Assembly (NCBI GenBank): GCA_964494385.1
Contig: CAZBSE010000012.1
Coordinates: 1 to 49,563 of the forward strand
Origin: CAZBSE01 sp964494385
GTDB lineage: Bacteria > Actinomycetota > Humimicrobiia > Humimicrobiales > Humimicrobiaceae
Direction of reading: 5' to 3'
DNA: 49,563 bases
A model generated the notes under the pieces. It searched no databases. It had not been told where the DNA came from and saw nothing but the letters and a program-made list of their open reading frames with translations. Position 1 is the stretch's first letter. Every line of letters starts with the position of its first letter. A program made the position numbers and the translations under genes. Positions 17,480-27,068 of this stretch are shown in pieces.

Positions 17480-17568
17480 TTTATTTATAACCTTAGTTTT
17501 ATTTTGCTAATTTTATTTTCTTTAGGTATATTAATAAAAACATTTAAAATTTTCAAAGGTCTTTTTAT

Positions 17569-18918
17569 ATGGATTACAATTTCTTAAAAATTGAAGAACC
17601 CAAGAGTTATGAAGAAATAAACGCCCAGGCTGCCGGCGGCCTAAAGATCCCCGATTCCGTAGAGAAAACAGTGGGTAAAATAATAAACAAAATAAAATCG
17701 GACGGTGATAAGGCATTAATGGAGTTCTGCAGACAGTTTGACAATATGGAGATTAAGAGTATTGATGATATCAAGGTGGAAGATGCAGAAATTAAGTCGG
17801 CTTTTATAAGGGTTAGAAGAGATATGCCCGATTTAGTTGAAGCGCTGGAAGTCAGCTATAGAAATATAAAGGATTATCATACCGCTCAATTTAAAAAAGA
17901 GTCAGGTTCCTGGATTACAAAGCCTGATAAGGGTAAGGAAATCGGGCAGATCCTGCGTCCCCTGGAAAGAGTGGGTATATATATACCCGGAGGAAGATAT
18001 ATATATCCCTCTTCAGCGCTTATGACTGTGGTTCCTGCAGTAATAGCGGGGGTAAAGGAAATTATAATCTGCACACCTCCTCAATCCGATGGAAATTTAA
18101 GTCAGGTTTTACTGTATCTCTGCGGAAAATTAAAAATTAAGAAGGTTTATAAAATTGGAGGCGCACAGGCAATAGCGGCTCTGGCTTATGGTACAGAAAG
18201 TATAGAAAAAGTGGATAAGATAGTTGGTCCCGGTAATATCTATGTTACTGCAGCGAAAAAGAAGGTGTTCGGTGATGTGGGAATCGATAGTCTTGCCGGA
18301 CCAAGCGATATAAGTATTCTGGCTGATGATTCAGCCAGTCCTGATTTTATTGCCGCTGATATGATTTCGCAGGCCGAACATGACCCTGATTCCAGAAGCA
18401 TATTACTATCAACCAGCCTGGATACGGCAAAAAAAGTTATTGGGGAGGTTTATAACTGTCTTGATTCACTTGTAAAAGAATATGGTAATAAAATAAATAT
18501 AAAAGTTATTTTAAGTTCACTTAAAAAGAACTGCAGAATTATCTTTAGCCGCAAGGAAGACTGGCTAATTGAAATTTGCAATATAATAGCTCCGGAACAT
18601 CTGGAAATAATGGTAAGGGATTCAAAAAGAGTTCTAAATAAAATAAGGAATGCGGGGGCAATATTCATAGGCCGTTACTGTCCGGTAGCGGTGGGCGATT
18701 ACATAGGGGGCACCAATCATGTTATTCCCACCGGCGGCAATACAAGATTTTCTTCACCGCTGGGAGTATATGATTTCTTAAAAAAAAGCAGCACCACTTT
18801 TTATAATAAAAATGCACTGGAGAAGGAAAAAAAATTTATTAAAACCATAGCTGAATTTGAAAAATTATATGCACATTGGAACTCGGTGAAGGTAAGATTT
18901 AAGGGAAATAAGGATTAA
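17569..18918 (+). CDS. hisD: Histidinol dehydrogenase
   Basis: A full-length (449 aa) HisD, which oxidises L-histidinol twice with NAD to give histidine. Family motifs are in order: RPLERVGIYIPGG, YKIGGAQAIAALAYGTE, VGPGNIYV, the Zn-site segment SQAEHDPDS, and APEHLEIM near residue 345. It opens a run with hisC (2-base gap) and the methyltransferase. No other histidine genes are in the window, so the pathway is split in this genome. The ribosome site is AAAGG about 10 bases upstream of ATG. Confidence 0.95.
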   Translation: MDYNFLKIEEPKSYEEINAQAAGGLKIPDSVEKTVGKIINKIKSDGDKALMEFCRQFDNMEIKSIDDIKVEDAEIKSAFIRVRRDMPDLVEALEVSYRNIKDYHTAQFKKESGSWITKPDKGKEIGQILRPLERVGIYIPGGRYIYPSSALMTVVPAVIAGVKEIIICTPPQSDGNLSQVLLYLCGKLKIKKVYKIGGAQAIAALAYGTESIEKVDKIVGPGNIYVTAAKKKVFGDVGIDSLAGPSDISILADDSASPDFIAADMISQAEHDPDSRSILLSTSLDTAKKVIGEVYNCLDSLVKEYGNKINIKVILSSLKKNCRIIFSRKEDWLIEICNIIAPEHLEIMVRDSKRVLNKIRNAGAIFIGRYCPVAVGDYIGGTNHVIPTGGNTRFSSPLGVYDFLKKSSTTFYNKNALEKEKKFIKTIAEFEKLYAHWNSVKVRFKGNKD

Positions 18919-18920
18919 AA

Positions 18921-20033
18921 ATGAATATAAAAATTAACGAATGGATTCTAGATATGCCTGAATATATTCCTGGCAGAACCATGGAAGAAATAAAAAAAGA
19001 GTATAATCTAAAGATGGTTTACAAGTTAGCTTCTAATGAAAATTTATATGGGCCTCATCCCGGAGTACTGGAAGAAATCCGCAGCAGTATGGAAGATATT
19101 AAATTCTATCCTGACAGTGGATGCAGGCAGATAAAGAAGAAAATCAGCGAGAAGTACGGGGTAGGCACAGATTCTATAATCATGGGAAACGGCACGGATC
19201 AGGTTATTGAGATGATCTGTGACAGTTTTATCGGACCCGGGGATAATATTGTAATCACGGACCCAACTTTTTTAATTTACGAAAAATCAGTTTTAAAATA
19301 CGGCGGGAAAGCGATTAAAGTTCCTTTGAAAGAATCCAGACAGGACGTAGAGATGCTGGTGAAATCCGTAAATGGCGGAACAAAAATATTATTTCTGACC
19401 AATCCCCACAATCCTACCGGCTCAAATATAAGCAGGGAAGAGTTTGATTATGTAATAAAAAATATCAGAGAAGATACATTGCTGGTTATAGATGAGGCAT
19501 ACAGTGAATATATGCTGGATGAGGAAAAAATTGATACGGTAAAATACCTGTCCAGATACGGCAATCTTGTGATCCTGAAAACTTTTTCAAAAATCTACGG
19601 CCTGGCCGGACTGAGAATCGGATATGGAATATCCGGAAGTTCAATTATTTCTGTGCTAAATAAAATAAGGCTTCCGTTTAATATAAACTTATTAGCGCAG
19701 AATGCTGCTGCAGCAGCATTGGAAAATGAATCTTATATAAAAGAAGTAAGAGAAAAAATATATAAGGAAAAAAATAGTTTTTATGATATTTTAATGAAAA
19801 ATAAAGTGGGTTTTATTAAATCATTTGCAAATTTTATTTTGATTAAAATAGGTGAAAATAGTGATGTGATGGTAGAAGAACTCCTTAAGAAAGGATTTAT
19901 AGTGAGACCGGGGAAGAATCTGGGAGTACCGGGATATATCAGGGTTACTGTTGGTCCGCCGGAAATAAACACAAAGTTTTTAACCGCTTTTATAAAAATA
20001 TTTAAGGATATATATAAAAAAGAAAGAGCATGA
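18921..20033 (+). CDS. hisC: Histidinol-phosphate aminotransferase
   Basis: A fold-type I PLP aminotransferase of 370 aa. KLASNENLYGPHP is the substrate-side motif of HisC. NPHNPTGS and VIDEAYSEY bind the cofactor. The PLP lysine is in TFSKIYGLAGLRIGYG. It converts imidazole-acetol phosphate and glutamate to histidinol phosphate, consistent with hisD being 2 bases upstream. Related aromatic or Cobyric-acid-pathway aminotransferases look similar, but the context favours histidine synthesis. Confidence 0.9.
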   Translation: MNIKINEWILDMPEYIPGRTMEEIKKEYNLKMVYKLASNENLYGPHPGVLEEIRSSMEDIKFYPDSGCRQIKKKISEKYGVGTDSIIMGNGTDQVIEMICDSFIGPGDNIVITDPTFLIYEKSVLKYGGKAIKVPLKESRQDVEMLVKSVNGGTKILFLTNPHNPTGSNISREEFDYVIKNIREDTLLVIDEAYSEYMLDEEKIDTVKYLSRYGNLVILKTFSKIYGLAGLRIGYGISGSSIISVLNKIRLPFNINLLAQNAAAAALENESYIKEVREKIYKEKNSFYDILMKNKVGFIKSFANFILIKIGENSDVMVEELLKKGFIVRPGKNLGVPGYIRVTVGPPEINTKFLTAFIKIFKDIYKKERA

Positions 20034-20036
20034 TAA

Positions 20037-20876
20037 ATGGAAACAGTAGTTACCGGCAAGGGAACTGAGATTAGATTCGGATCAAATCTCCCCACAGTTA
20101 TTATAGCTGAAAGGATTAATCCTACGGGGAGAAAGTCTCTGGCGGAAGAATTAAAACAGGGTAAATTTGATATTGTAAGGGAAGATGCTGTAAAACAAAC
20201 CAGAGCAGGAGCTCACATAATTGACATAAACGTAGGAGCAGCCGGCGTGGATGAGGTTAAAATACTGCCTGAAACCGTTAAGGTGGTTATGGAAGTGACC
20301 AATCAACCCCTTTGTCTGGATTCTGCTAATCCAAAAGCACTGAAGGCAGCACTGGATGTTTATCCGTATAAGGCTCTTATTAATTCGGTGAACGGCAAAG
20401 AGAAATCGCTGGAAGAGGTGTTGCCTATGGTAAAAGACAGCGGAAGTGCGGTAGTGTGTCTTACAATGGATGAGGAAGGCATTTCATATAATGTTGAAAA
20501 GAGATTTAAAATTGCAAAAAAAATAATAAACAGAGCTGAGTCTGTAGGGATAAAAAGAGAAAATCTGGTATTTGATTGCCTGGTTATGGCTAATGCCACA
20601 AATACCGATTCCGCCGGGGTTACACTGGAGACCCAGCGGAAAATAGCAAAAGAATTCGGAGTATCGATTACGGGCGGTTATTCTAATATCAGTTTTGGAA
20701 TGCCGGATAGAGACCAGCTTAACATTCACTTTATAACCATGGGTATCGCCAATGGCTTATGCGCTCCAATAGCTGATCCTTTGGTAAGCGGTCTTTCGGA
20801 AGCAATAAAGGCAGCAGACTTTCTTGCCGGAAGGGATCCTTATGGCATGAATTATATATCTAACTATAGAAAATAA
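20037..20876 (+). CDS. Methyltetrahydrofolate:corrinoid methyltransferase-like protein (pterin-binding TIM barrel)
   Basis: A 279-residue pterin-binding (DHPS-like) barrel. AERINPTGRKSLAEEL, the IIDINVG segment, PLCLDSANPKAL and INSVNG match methyltetrahydrofolate methyltransferases (AcsE/MtgA, and the folate module of MetH). Such proteins move the methyl group from methyl-THF to a corrinoid protein in acetogenesis, demethylation or methionine synthesis. It is shorter than full DHPS-fusion proteins and has no corrinoid or reductive domain, so a separate corrinoid partner is required. Its ATG is 3 bases after the hisC stop, so it is probably co-transcribed with hisDC, an unusual partnership. 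Confidence 0.85.
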   Translation: METVVTGKGTEIRFGSNLPTVIIAERINPTGRKSLAEELKQGKFDIVREDAVKQTRAGAHIIDINVGAAGVDEVKILPETVKVVMEVTNQPLCLDSANPKALKAALDVYPYKALINSVNGKEKSLEEVLPMVKDSGSAVVCLTMDEEGISYNVEKRFKIAKKIINRAESVGIKRENLVFDCLVMANATNTDSAGVTLETQRKIAKEFGVSITGGYSNISFGMPDRDQLNIHFITMGIANGLCAPIADPLVSGLSEAIKAADFLAGRDPYGMNYISNYRK

Positions 20877-20927
20877 TTTTTTTTTATTCTATAATTTATT
20901 ATTATTTAATATGCAGGAGAAGGAAAA

Positions 20928-22031
20928 ATGGCAAAAGTTGTTCTTAAGAATTTAACCAAGAAATTTGATGATGTAACAGCAGTAAGCAATATAAACGATA
21001 CTATTGAAGACAGAGAATTTGTAGTATTGGTAGGACCATCCGGCTGTGGAAAAACTACTACGTTACGCATGATAGCAGGCCTGGAGGAAGCAACCGAGGG
21101 CGAGATTTATATAGGAGACAGGCTGGTCAACAATGTTGCTCCCAAGGATAGGGACATAGCCATGGTTTTTCAAAATTATGCTCTTTATCCTCACTTTAAT
21201 GTCTACGACAACATGGCATTTGGGTTAAGGCTGAGAAAAACTCCGAAACTGGAAATTGAAAAAAGAGTAAATCAGACAGCAAAAATCTTAAAGATAGAAG
21301 ATCTGCTTAAAAGAAGGCCCAAACAGCTTTCCGGAGGACAGAGGCAGAGGGTCGCTTTAGGCAGAGCTATTGTGAGGGATCCAAAGGTGTTCTTAATGGA
21401 TGAGCCGCTGTCCAACCTGGATGCAAAACTAAGGGTTCAGATGAGGACGGAAATTGCAAAACTGCATGAGAGGCTTAATGCCACTATAGTTTATGTGACC
21501 CATGATCAGACCGAAGCAATGACCATGGCAAATAAAATAATCATCCTAAAAGACGGAATAGTACAGCAGACCGGTAAGCCTCAGGAAGTATATGATCATC
21601 CTGTCAATATGTTTGTAGCAGGATTTATAGGGAGCCCCGCAATGAATTTTTTAGATGCTACCGTGACCGACCAGATGACTTTTAAAAGCAATATATTTGA
21701 ACTTGACGCGTCTGATAGGATTAAAAAAATGATTAAAGACAACAATCTCATGGGGAAAGAAATAGTACTTGGAATCAGGCCCGAGGATTTAGAGGACAGC
21801 AATTTTATACAAGATGTAACAAAAAGTAACACCATCAGGGCAAGCGTTGAGGTTACTGAGCCAATGGGTGCGGAAATTTATGTATATATTGATATTGAAG
21901 GAGTGCTTATAACAGCCAGAGTTAATCCAAAATCTAAATATAGAAGCGGCGAAAAGGCAATATTGCATGTAGATATTGATAAAATACATATGTTCGATAA
22001 AAAAACGGAAAAGGTTTACGAGTATGTTTAA
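20928..22031 (+). CDS. Sugar ABC transporter ATP-binding protein (MsmX/UgpC/MalK family)
   Basis: A 367-residue CUT1-type ATPase: Walker A GPSGCGKTT, Q-loop FQNYALYPH, signature LSGGQRQR, Walker B FLMDEPLSNLDA and switch YVTHDQTEA, followed by the C-terminal OB-type regulatory domain from about residue 240. It energises carbohydrate import with a pair of CUT1 permeases. None is adjacent, and the nearby transporter brings its own ATPases of another class, so this is probably a shared ATPase serving several sugar systems. A strong ribosome site (GGAGAAGG) precedes ATG 20928. 22032-22231 holds only AT-rich sequence with no gene that I can see. Confidence 0.9.
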   Translation: MAKVVLKNLTKKFDDVTAVSNINDTIEDREFVVLVGPSGCGKTTTLRMIAGLEEATEGEIYIGDRLVNNVAPKDRDIAMVFQNYALYPHFNVYDNMAFGLRLRKTPKLEIEKRVNQTAKILKIEDLLKRRPKQLSGGQRQRVALGRAIVRDPKVFLMDEPLSNLDAKLRVQMRTEIAKLHERLNATIVYVTHDQTEAMTMANKIIILKDGIVQQTGKPQEVYDHPVNMFVAGFIGSPAMNFLDATVTDQMTFKSNIFELDASDRIKKMIKDNNLMGKEIVLGIRPEDLEDSNFIQDVTKSNTIRASVEVTEPMGAEIYVYIDIEGVLITARVNPKSKYRSGEKAILHVDIDKIHMFDKKTEKVYEYV

Positions 22032-22231
22032 ATTATTTATAAGGTAGAAATAACAGCCGGTGGACGTAAAGGCGCCGGAATTAAATATCCTTCCCATTTA
22101 AGACATAAAAGTACCTATTAAGAAAAGTTCCATATAAAATAATATCTATCACAGAATATTTGTTATTTATTGCAGGCCGGGTATTACGTGTAAGAGTAAA
22201 TCAAAGATATAAGTTGGCATAAAGTAGCAAG

Positions 22232-23572
22232 ATGACAAAAAAATTCAAAAAAGATTTTATTTTTGGTACCGCAACAGCGTCCTATCAGATAGAAGGGGCT
22301 GCTGCTGAAGATGGCAGAACTCCTTCCATATGGGATGCGTTTTCCAAAACTCCCGGGGAAACATACAGAGGACATACCGGTGATATCGCATGTGACCACT
22401 ACCACAGGTATAAAGAGGATATAAAGTTAATGAAGAAAATAGGAACCGATGCATACAGATTCTCGGTTGCATGGCCCAGGATTTTTCCTGAAAAAGGGAA
22501 ATTTAATCCAAAGGGAATGGATTTTTATAAGAGACTGGTAGATGAGCTGAATGAAAGCAATATAAAAACGGTCATTACTCTGTATCACTGGGATTTACCG
22601 TTATGGGCTCATAATATGGGCGGGTGGCTGAATAGGGAAGTAATCAAATGGTTTGAAGAATATGCAGTAAGACTCTTTGAAGAATTTAATGATGGTGTAA
22701 AATTATGGATAACTCATAACGAACCGCTATGCGCATCGATTTTTGGTTATTATGAAGGTATACATGCGCCGGGACATAAAAATTTAAGAGAAGCCATTAT
22801 AGCGGCACATCATATTTTATTATCCCATGGTACCACAGTAAAAAATTTTAGAAAATTAAACTTCAAACATAGTAAGATTGGAATAACTCTTAATCTAACC
22901 CCGTCATATCCTGCAGCTGATTCTAAAAAGGATATAAAAGCGAACTCCATATTTGACGGACATTATAATAGATGGTTCCTGGATCCGCTTTTCAAAGCCA
23001 GCTATCCCAGGGATATGGAGGAGATATATAAAGAACTTATAGGCAATTTTGATTTTGTGAGGGACGGCGACCTGCAAAAGATATCAATTAAAAATGATTT
23101 TCTGGGAGTAAATTTTTATTCACGTGAATTGATTAAATTTTCGCCGGACTCAGGACTAAAATTCAGGAAAGTTCATGGAAATTTTGAAAGGACCGAAATG
23201 GATTGGGAAATAGTACCGGAGGCTTTGGCTAAACTGATATTAAGACTTAGAGAAGACTATACCATTATACCCATATATATTACCGAAAATGGTGCTGCAT
23301 TCAAAGATAGGATATCAAGGGATGGTAAAGTACATGACAATAAACGCATAGATTATCTAAAAAATCATTTAAAAAAGGTTGCTGAGCTGAATCAGAAGGG
23401 AGCGGACATAAGAGGATATTTCTTATGGTCACTGATGGATAACTTTGAGTGGCGGTTCGGCTATTCCAAAAGATTTGGGATTATTTATATCAATTATAAG
23501 ACACAGGAAAGAATATTAAAAGACAGTGCGGCATGGTACGGAGATTTAATAAGAACCAGAATTATAAAGTAG
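22232..23572 (+). CDS. Beta-glucosidase, glycoside hydrolase family 1
   Basis: A complete 446-residue GH1 enzyme. The N-terminal family pattern FIFGTATASYQIEGA is present, the acid/base Glu is in THNEPLCAS (about 165) and the nucleophile Glu is in YITENGAA (about 352). SLMDNFEWRFGYSKRFG closes the barrel. There is no signal peptide, so it acts in the cytoplasm on imported beta-glucosides or related beta-linked disaccharides. Aglycone and sugar specificity (glucose, galactose, fucose) cannot be fixed. It leads the beta-glycan locus. The ribosome site is weak. Confidence 0.93.
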   Translation: MTKKFKKDFIFGTATASYQIEGAAAEDGRTPSIWDAFSKTPGETYRGHTGDIACDHYHRYKEDIKLMKKIGTDAYRFSVAWPRIFPEKGKFNPKGMDFYKRLVDELNESNIKTVITLYHWDLPLWAHNMGGWLNREVIKWFEEYAVRLFEEFNDGVKLWITHNEPLCASIFGYYEGIHAPGHKNLREAIIAAHHILLSHGTTVKNFRKLNFKHSKIGITLNLTPSYPAADSKKDIKANSIFDGHYNRWFLDPLFKASYPRDMEEIYKELIGNFDFVRDGDLQKISIKNDFLGVNFYSRELIKFSPDSGLKFRKVHGNFERTEMDWEIVPEALAKLILRLREDYTIIPIYITENGAAFKDRISRDGKVHDNKRIDYLKNHLKKVAELNQKGADIRGYFLWSLMDNFEWRFGYSKRFGIIYINYKTQERILKDSAAWYGDLIRTRIIK

Positions 23573-23588
23573 CATATCGAACTAAGTT

Positions 23589-24077
23589 ATGACTGAAAAA
23601 GAAAAAATGCTATCAGGAAAGTTGTATATATCCACGGATAAAGAACTGACAAGAGAGAGGGACCACGCAAAGAAACTGTGCTTTGAATTTAATGCGACGG
23701 ATCCGTCCGATAATAAAAGAAGAAAAGAACTCCTTAAGAAATTATTCAGGACTGATAAAAATTGTACAGTGGAACCGCCTTTCTACTGTGATTATGGATA
23801 TAAAATAATTATAGGCAAAAATTTTTATGTAAACCATAATTGTGTAATACTTGATGTAAATACAGTTAATATTGGCGATAATGTTTTTCTGGGGCCGGGG
23901 ATACAAATATGTACAGCTTAACATCCCCTCGATCACGATGCGAGAATTAGCGGGCTTGAATACGGTCGTCCCATTGAGATCGGGAATGATGTATGGATAG
24001 GAGCAGGTAGTGTTGTAATAAAGGACATTCCCTAAAATGTAGTAGCTGCGGGAAATCCATGCAGAGTTATAAAAAAA
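23589..24077 (+). pseudogene. Maltose/sugar O-acetyltransferase (Maa-like) pseudogene
   Basis: The frame begins as a normal Maa protein (MTEKEKMLSGKLYI, then FYCDYGYKIIIGKNFYVNHN and FLGPGIQICTA) and hits TAA at 23919. The same frame continues with family sequence (HPLD, SGLEYGRPIEIGNDVWIG, AGSVVIKDIP), hits a second TAA at 24033 and ends N-V-V-A-A-G-N-P-C-R-V-I-K-K near 24077. Relative to the family, about one 18-residue left-handed helix coil is missing between VWIG and AGSVV. Two nonsense codons and a deletion without frameshift mark a recent pseudogene of a CoA-dependent acetyltransferase. It follows the GH1 gene by 16 bases. Confidence 0.8.
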
Positions 24078-24268
24078 GCAACCTGCAGTTTTCTACTTCC
24101 ACCGAAGAACCTGGGTTTGATTGCTCCATATTTACAGGCGCCCATGCATTCCCCGCATCCTGTACAATTTTCTTTTATAATATAAATGCTGTCCCTGCCT
24201 TTTTTAATGGCATTAAAACCGCAGCTTTCAACGCATGTCCCGCATAACCTGCAAAGTTTATCATCCAC
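24032..24268 (-). pseudogene. Dicluster ferredoxin remnant, antisense to the Maa pseudogene end
   Basis: Read from GTG 24268 on the minus strand, two intact cluster motifs appear: CRLCGTCVESC and CTGCGECMGAC, each followed by the usual hydrophobic-N/Y-A-I. The last 25 or so codons simply read the antisense of the Maa remnant. A stop lies directly before the GTG and no ribosome site is visible. This looks like a fragment of a larger Fe-S protein stranded here, although a functional small ferredoxin cannot be excluded. On the plus strand at 24267-24326 another orphan tail (SEEEIEGRIKEILE, then stop) follows, part of the same scrap. Confidence 0.45.
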
Positions 24269-24482
24269 TTACGGAAGAAAATCCGAAGAAGAAATAGAAG
24301 GGAGAATTAAAGAGATTTTGGAATAAAGGTATTTAACAGAAAATAACCAGCATACCAGGAAGTAGCCTTGTGAAAATCCATAAAAATATGATAATATTTA
24401 TTATCCTTAACATTTTGAAGTTAATTTAAGGTCTTATCCTGCAGTAAATAAAAGTATTAAACTTCTAGCAAAGGAAATGATG

Positions 24483-26921
24483 ATGAATACTTATGGCCAT
24501 TTTGATGATAAAAATAAGGAATATGTTATCACAAGGCCGGATACTCCTTTGCCCTGGATAAATTATTTAGGCTGTGAGAAATATTTTGGCATTATTTCCA
24601 ATACGGCAGGAGGCTACAGTTTTTATATGGACGCAAGGCTCCGCCGGCTGACGCGTTATAGGTATAATAATGTTCCGGTAGACAACGGGGGCAGATATCT
24701 TTATATTAAAGATGGCGATACTTACTGGAATCCCGGCTGGAAGCCAAGCTGTACAATACTGGATGAGTACTCCTGCCGCCATGGTCTTGGTTATACTGTC
24801 ATAAAGGGTAAGAAAAATGGAGTTGAAGCAGAGATAACCTATTTTGTTCCCCTTGGTGAAAATATGGAAATATGGAAACTTACCCTGGCCAATAATACAA
24901 ATCAAAAAAAGGAGATAACTCTTTTTTCATTTGCGGAGTTTTGCCTTTGGGATGCTATGGATGATATGAACAACCTTCAGCGTAATCTTAGCACCGGTGA
25001 GGTAGAAGTGGAAAATGAAACTATTTTCCATAAGACTGAATATAGAGAAAGGCGGAACCATTATGCATATTTCACCTGCAGCCAGAAAATAGATGGGTTT
25101 GATACAAGCCGCGATGCCTTTATTGGTGTTTACAACGGATTCAAAGACCCCGCAGCTGTTATCAATGGAAAATGCACCAACTCTGTTGCAAACGGCTGGT
25201 ACCCGGTAGGTGTTCATCAGATTAATGTCACTTTAAACCAGGGAGAGGTAAAGAAACTTCATTTTATACTTGGTTATATGGAAAATAAAGAAAATGAAAA
25301 ATTTTCAGCTCCCGGCATTATAAATAAAACATCGTTCCTGGCCAAGATTGAAGATTATAAAAGCTCTGAAGCTGTGGATAAAGCTTTTAAAAAATTAAAG
25401 ATGTACTGGAATGAATTACTTGGTAAATACAGAGTGGAAATTGACAATAAACATGTAGAACGTATGGTTAATATATGGAACCAGTATCAGTGTATGGTAA
25501 CTTTTAACCTGTCCCGTTCAGCATCCTTTTACGAAACAGGTATTGGGCGCGGAATGGGATTCAGAGACTCAAATCAGGACTTACTTGGTTTTGTACATAT
25601 GGTTCCAGAGCGATCACGGCAAAGGATACTGGACATTGCCGGGGTCCAGCTTTCCGATGGCAGCTGTTATCATCAGTACCAGCCGCTGACCAAGAAAGGC
25701 AATGAAGATGTTGGGAGAGGATTCAATGATGATCCGTTATGGCTTATAACTTCTACCTGTGCATACGCCAAGGAAACCGGCGATTTCTCGATTCTTGATG
25801 AAGCGGTTGACTATTCTGATGTTCCCGGGAGAAAAGCCACTCTTCTTGATCATCTTTTCCTTTCTCTAAATTATACCCTAAAGAATCTAGGTCCCCATAA
25901 CCTGCCTTTTATAGGACATGCAGACTGGAATGATTGTCTGAACCTGAATTGTTTTTCAAAACGCCCCGGAGAAAGTTTCCAGACTTACGGAGACAAACCT
26001 GGCGGAGCGGCGGAATCGGTTATGATTGCAGGGTTGTTCCTACATGCCTGCCGTGAATTTTCAGCACTGCTGCGTCAGATTGGCGCTGAAGGAAAGATTG
26101 ATGAACTGGAGAAGGGATATAAACTTGTAAAAAGAGCAGTTGAAACATCAGGCTGGGATGGAGAATGGTTCCTGAGGGCTTATGATTATTACGGAAAGAA
26201 AATAGGTTCCAAAGAATGTGAGGAAGGAAAGATATTCATAGAGCCGCAGGGCTGGTGTATCATGGGCGGTATAGGTCTGGAAAACGGGATGGCCCGTAAG
26301 GCTCTGAACAGCGTAGAAAAATACCTGGCCACTCCCAATGGAATAGTTTTAAATCAACCTGCATATTCACATTATTATTTAAATCTGGGAGAAATCTCTT
26401 CATATCCGCCTGGTTATAAGGAAAATGCGGGAATATTCTGTCACAATAATCCATGGATATCTATAGCAGAGACTATTTTGGGAAATGGTGATAAAGCTTT
26501 TGATTATTATTTACGTATCTGTCCCAGCATCAAAGAGGATGCCATAGAAACTTATCGCTGCGAACCTTATTGCTACAGTCAGATGATTGCGGGCCTGGAT
26601 GCCCCTACTTTCGGTGAGGCAAAAAATTCCTGGCTTACCGGTACAGCGGCCTGGACTTTTGTAAATATTTCTCAGGCAATCCTTGGGATTAAACCTGATT
26701 ATAATGGCCTGATGATAGACCCCTGTCTGCCCGGCAGCTGGACCGGTTACAAAGTAGAAAGGGTATTCAGGGGAACCAGATACAAAATTGAAATTAAAAA
26801 ACAAAAAGGAGTTTCCAGGGGAACACTCAGGGTAATCCTGGATAATAAAGAGCTTGAATCGAATACAATACCTATTTTAAAAGATAACAGAACCCACCAT
26901 GTAGAAGTATATATTGAATAG
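24483..26921 (+). CDS. cbp: Cellobiose phosphorylase, GH94
   Basis: A cytoplasmic GH94 phosphorylase (about 812 aa) that splits cellobiose with phosphate into glucose 1-phosphate and glucose, saving one ATP. From memory it is very close to characterised cellobiose phosphorylases along its whole length: TPLPWINYLG, AGGYSFYMDARLRRLTRYRY, SASFYETGIGRGMGFRDSNQ, DGSCYHQYQPLTKKGN, then ADWNDCLNLNCFS (about residues 479-491), which contains the general-acid Asp, and YPPGYKENAGIFCHNNPW. Three ATGs are in tandem; 24483 has the best spacing from AAAGGA. No signal peptide. The 24331-24482 leader shows nothing I can identify. Confidence 0.92.
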   Translation: MNTYGHFDDKNKEYVITRPDTPLPWINYLGCEKYFGIISNTAGGYSFYMDARLRRLTRYRYNNVPVDNGGRYLYIKDGDTYWNPGWKPSCTILDEYSCRHGLGYTVIKGKKNGVEAEITYFVPLGENMEIWKLTLANNTNQKKEITLFSFAEFCLWDAMDDMNNLQRNLSTGEVEVENETIFHKTEYRERRNHYAYFTCSQKIDGFDTSRDAFIGVYNGFKDPAAVINGKCTNSVANGWYPVGVHQINVTLNQGEVKKLHFILGYMENKENEKFSAPGIINKTSFLAKIEDYKSSEAVDKAFKKLKMYWNELLGKYRVEIDNKHVERMVNIWNQYQCMVTFNLSRSASFYETGIGRGMGFRDSNQDLLGFVHMVPERSRQRILDIAGVQLSDGSCYHQYQPLTKKGNEDVGRGFNDDPLWLITSTCAYAKETGDFSILDEAVDYSDVPGRKATLLDHLFLSLNYTLKNLGPHNLPFIGHADWNDCLNLNCFSKRPGESFQTYGDKPGGAAESVMIAGLFLHACREFSALLRQIGAEGKIDELEKGYKLVKRAVETSGWDGEWFLRAYDYYGKKIGSKECEEGKIFIEPQGWCIMGGIGLENGMARKALNSVEKYLATPNGIVLNQPAYSHYYLNLGEISSYPPGYKENAGIFCHNNPWISIAETILGNGDKAFDYYLRICPSIKEDAIETYRCEPYCYSQMIAGLDAPTFGEAKNSWLTGTAAWTFVNISQAILGIKPDYNGLMIDPCLPGSWTGYKVERVFRGTRYKIEIKKQKGVSRGTLRVILDNKELESNTIPILKDNRTHHVEVYIE

Positions 26922-27068
26922 GCTCTGCTGATTTTTTTGCACTATAAGTAAATATTATGACTGTTTTGACCATATATTCACCAGAAGAATAGTAATCGAT
27001 ATCCGTGTGTAATATTTTTGAAATTGGTATAAATTTAAAACCGTGTGGTATCAGATAAAGGAGGAGTG

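Noticed and set aside
23919..24035. Programmed readthrough of the two TAA codons in the acetyltransferase
   Set aside because: TAA ends many intact genes here, there is no recoding signal, and a coil is also deleted, so a pseudogene is simpler.
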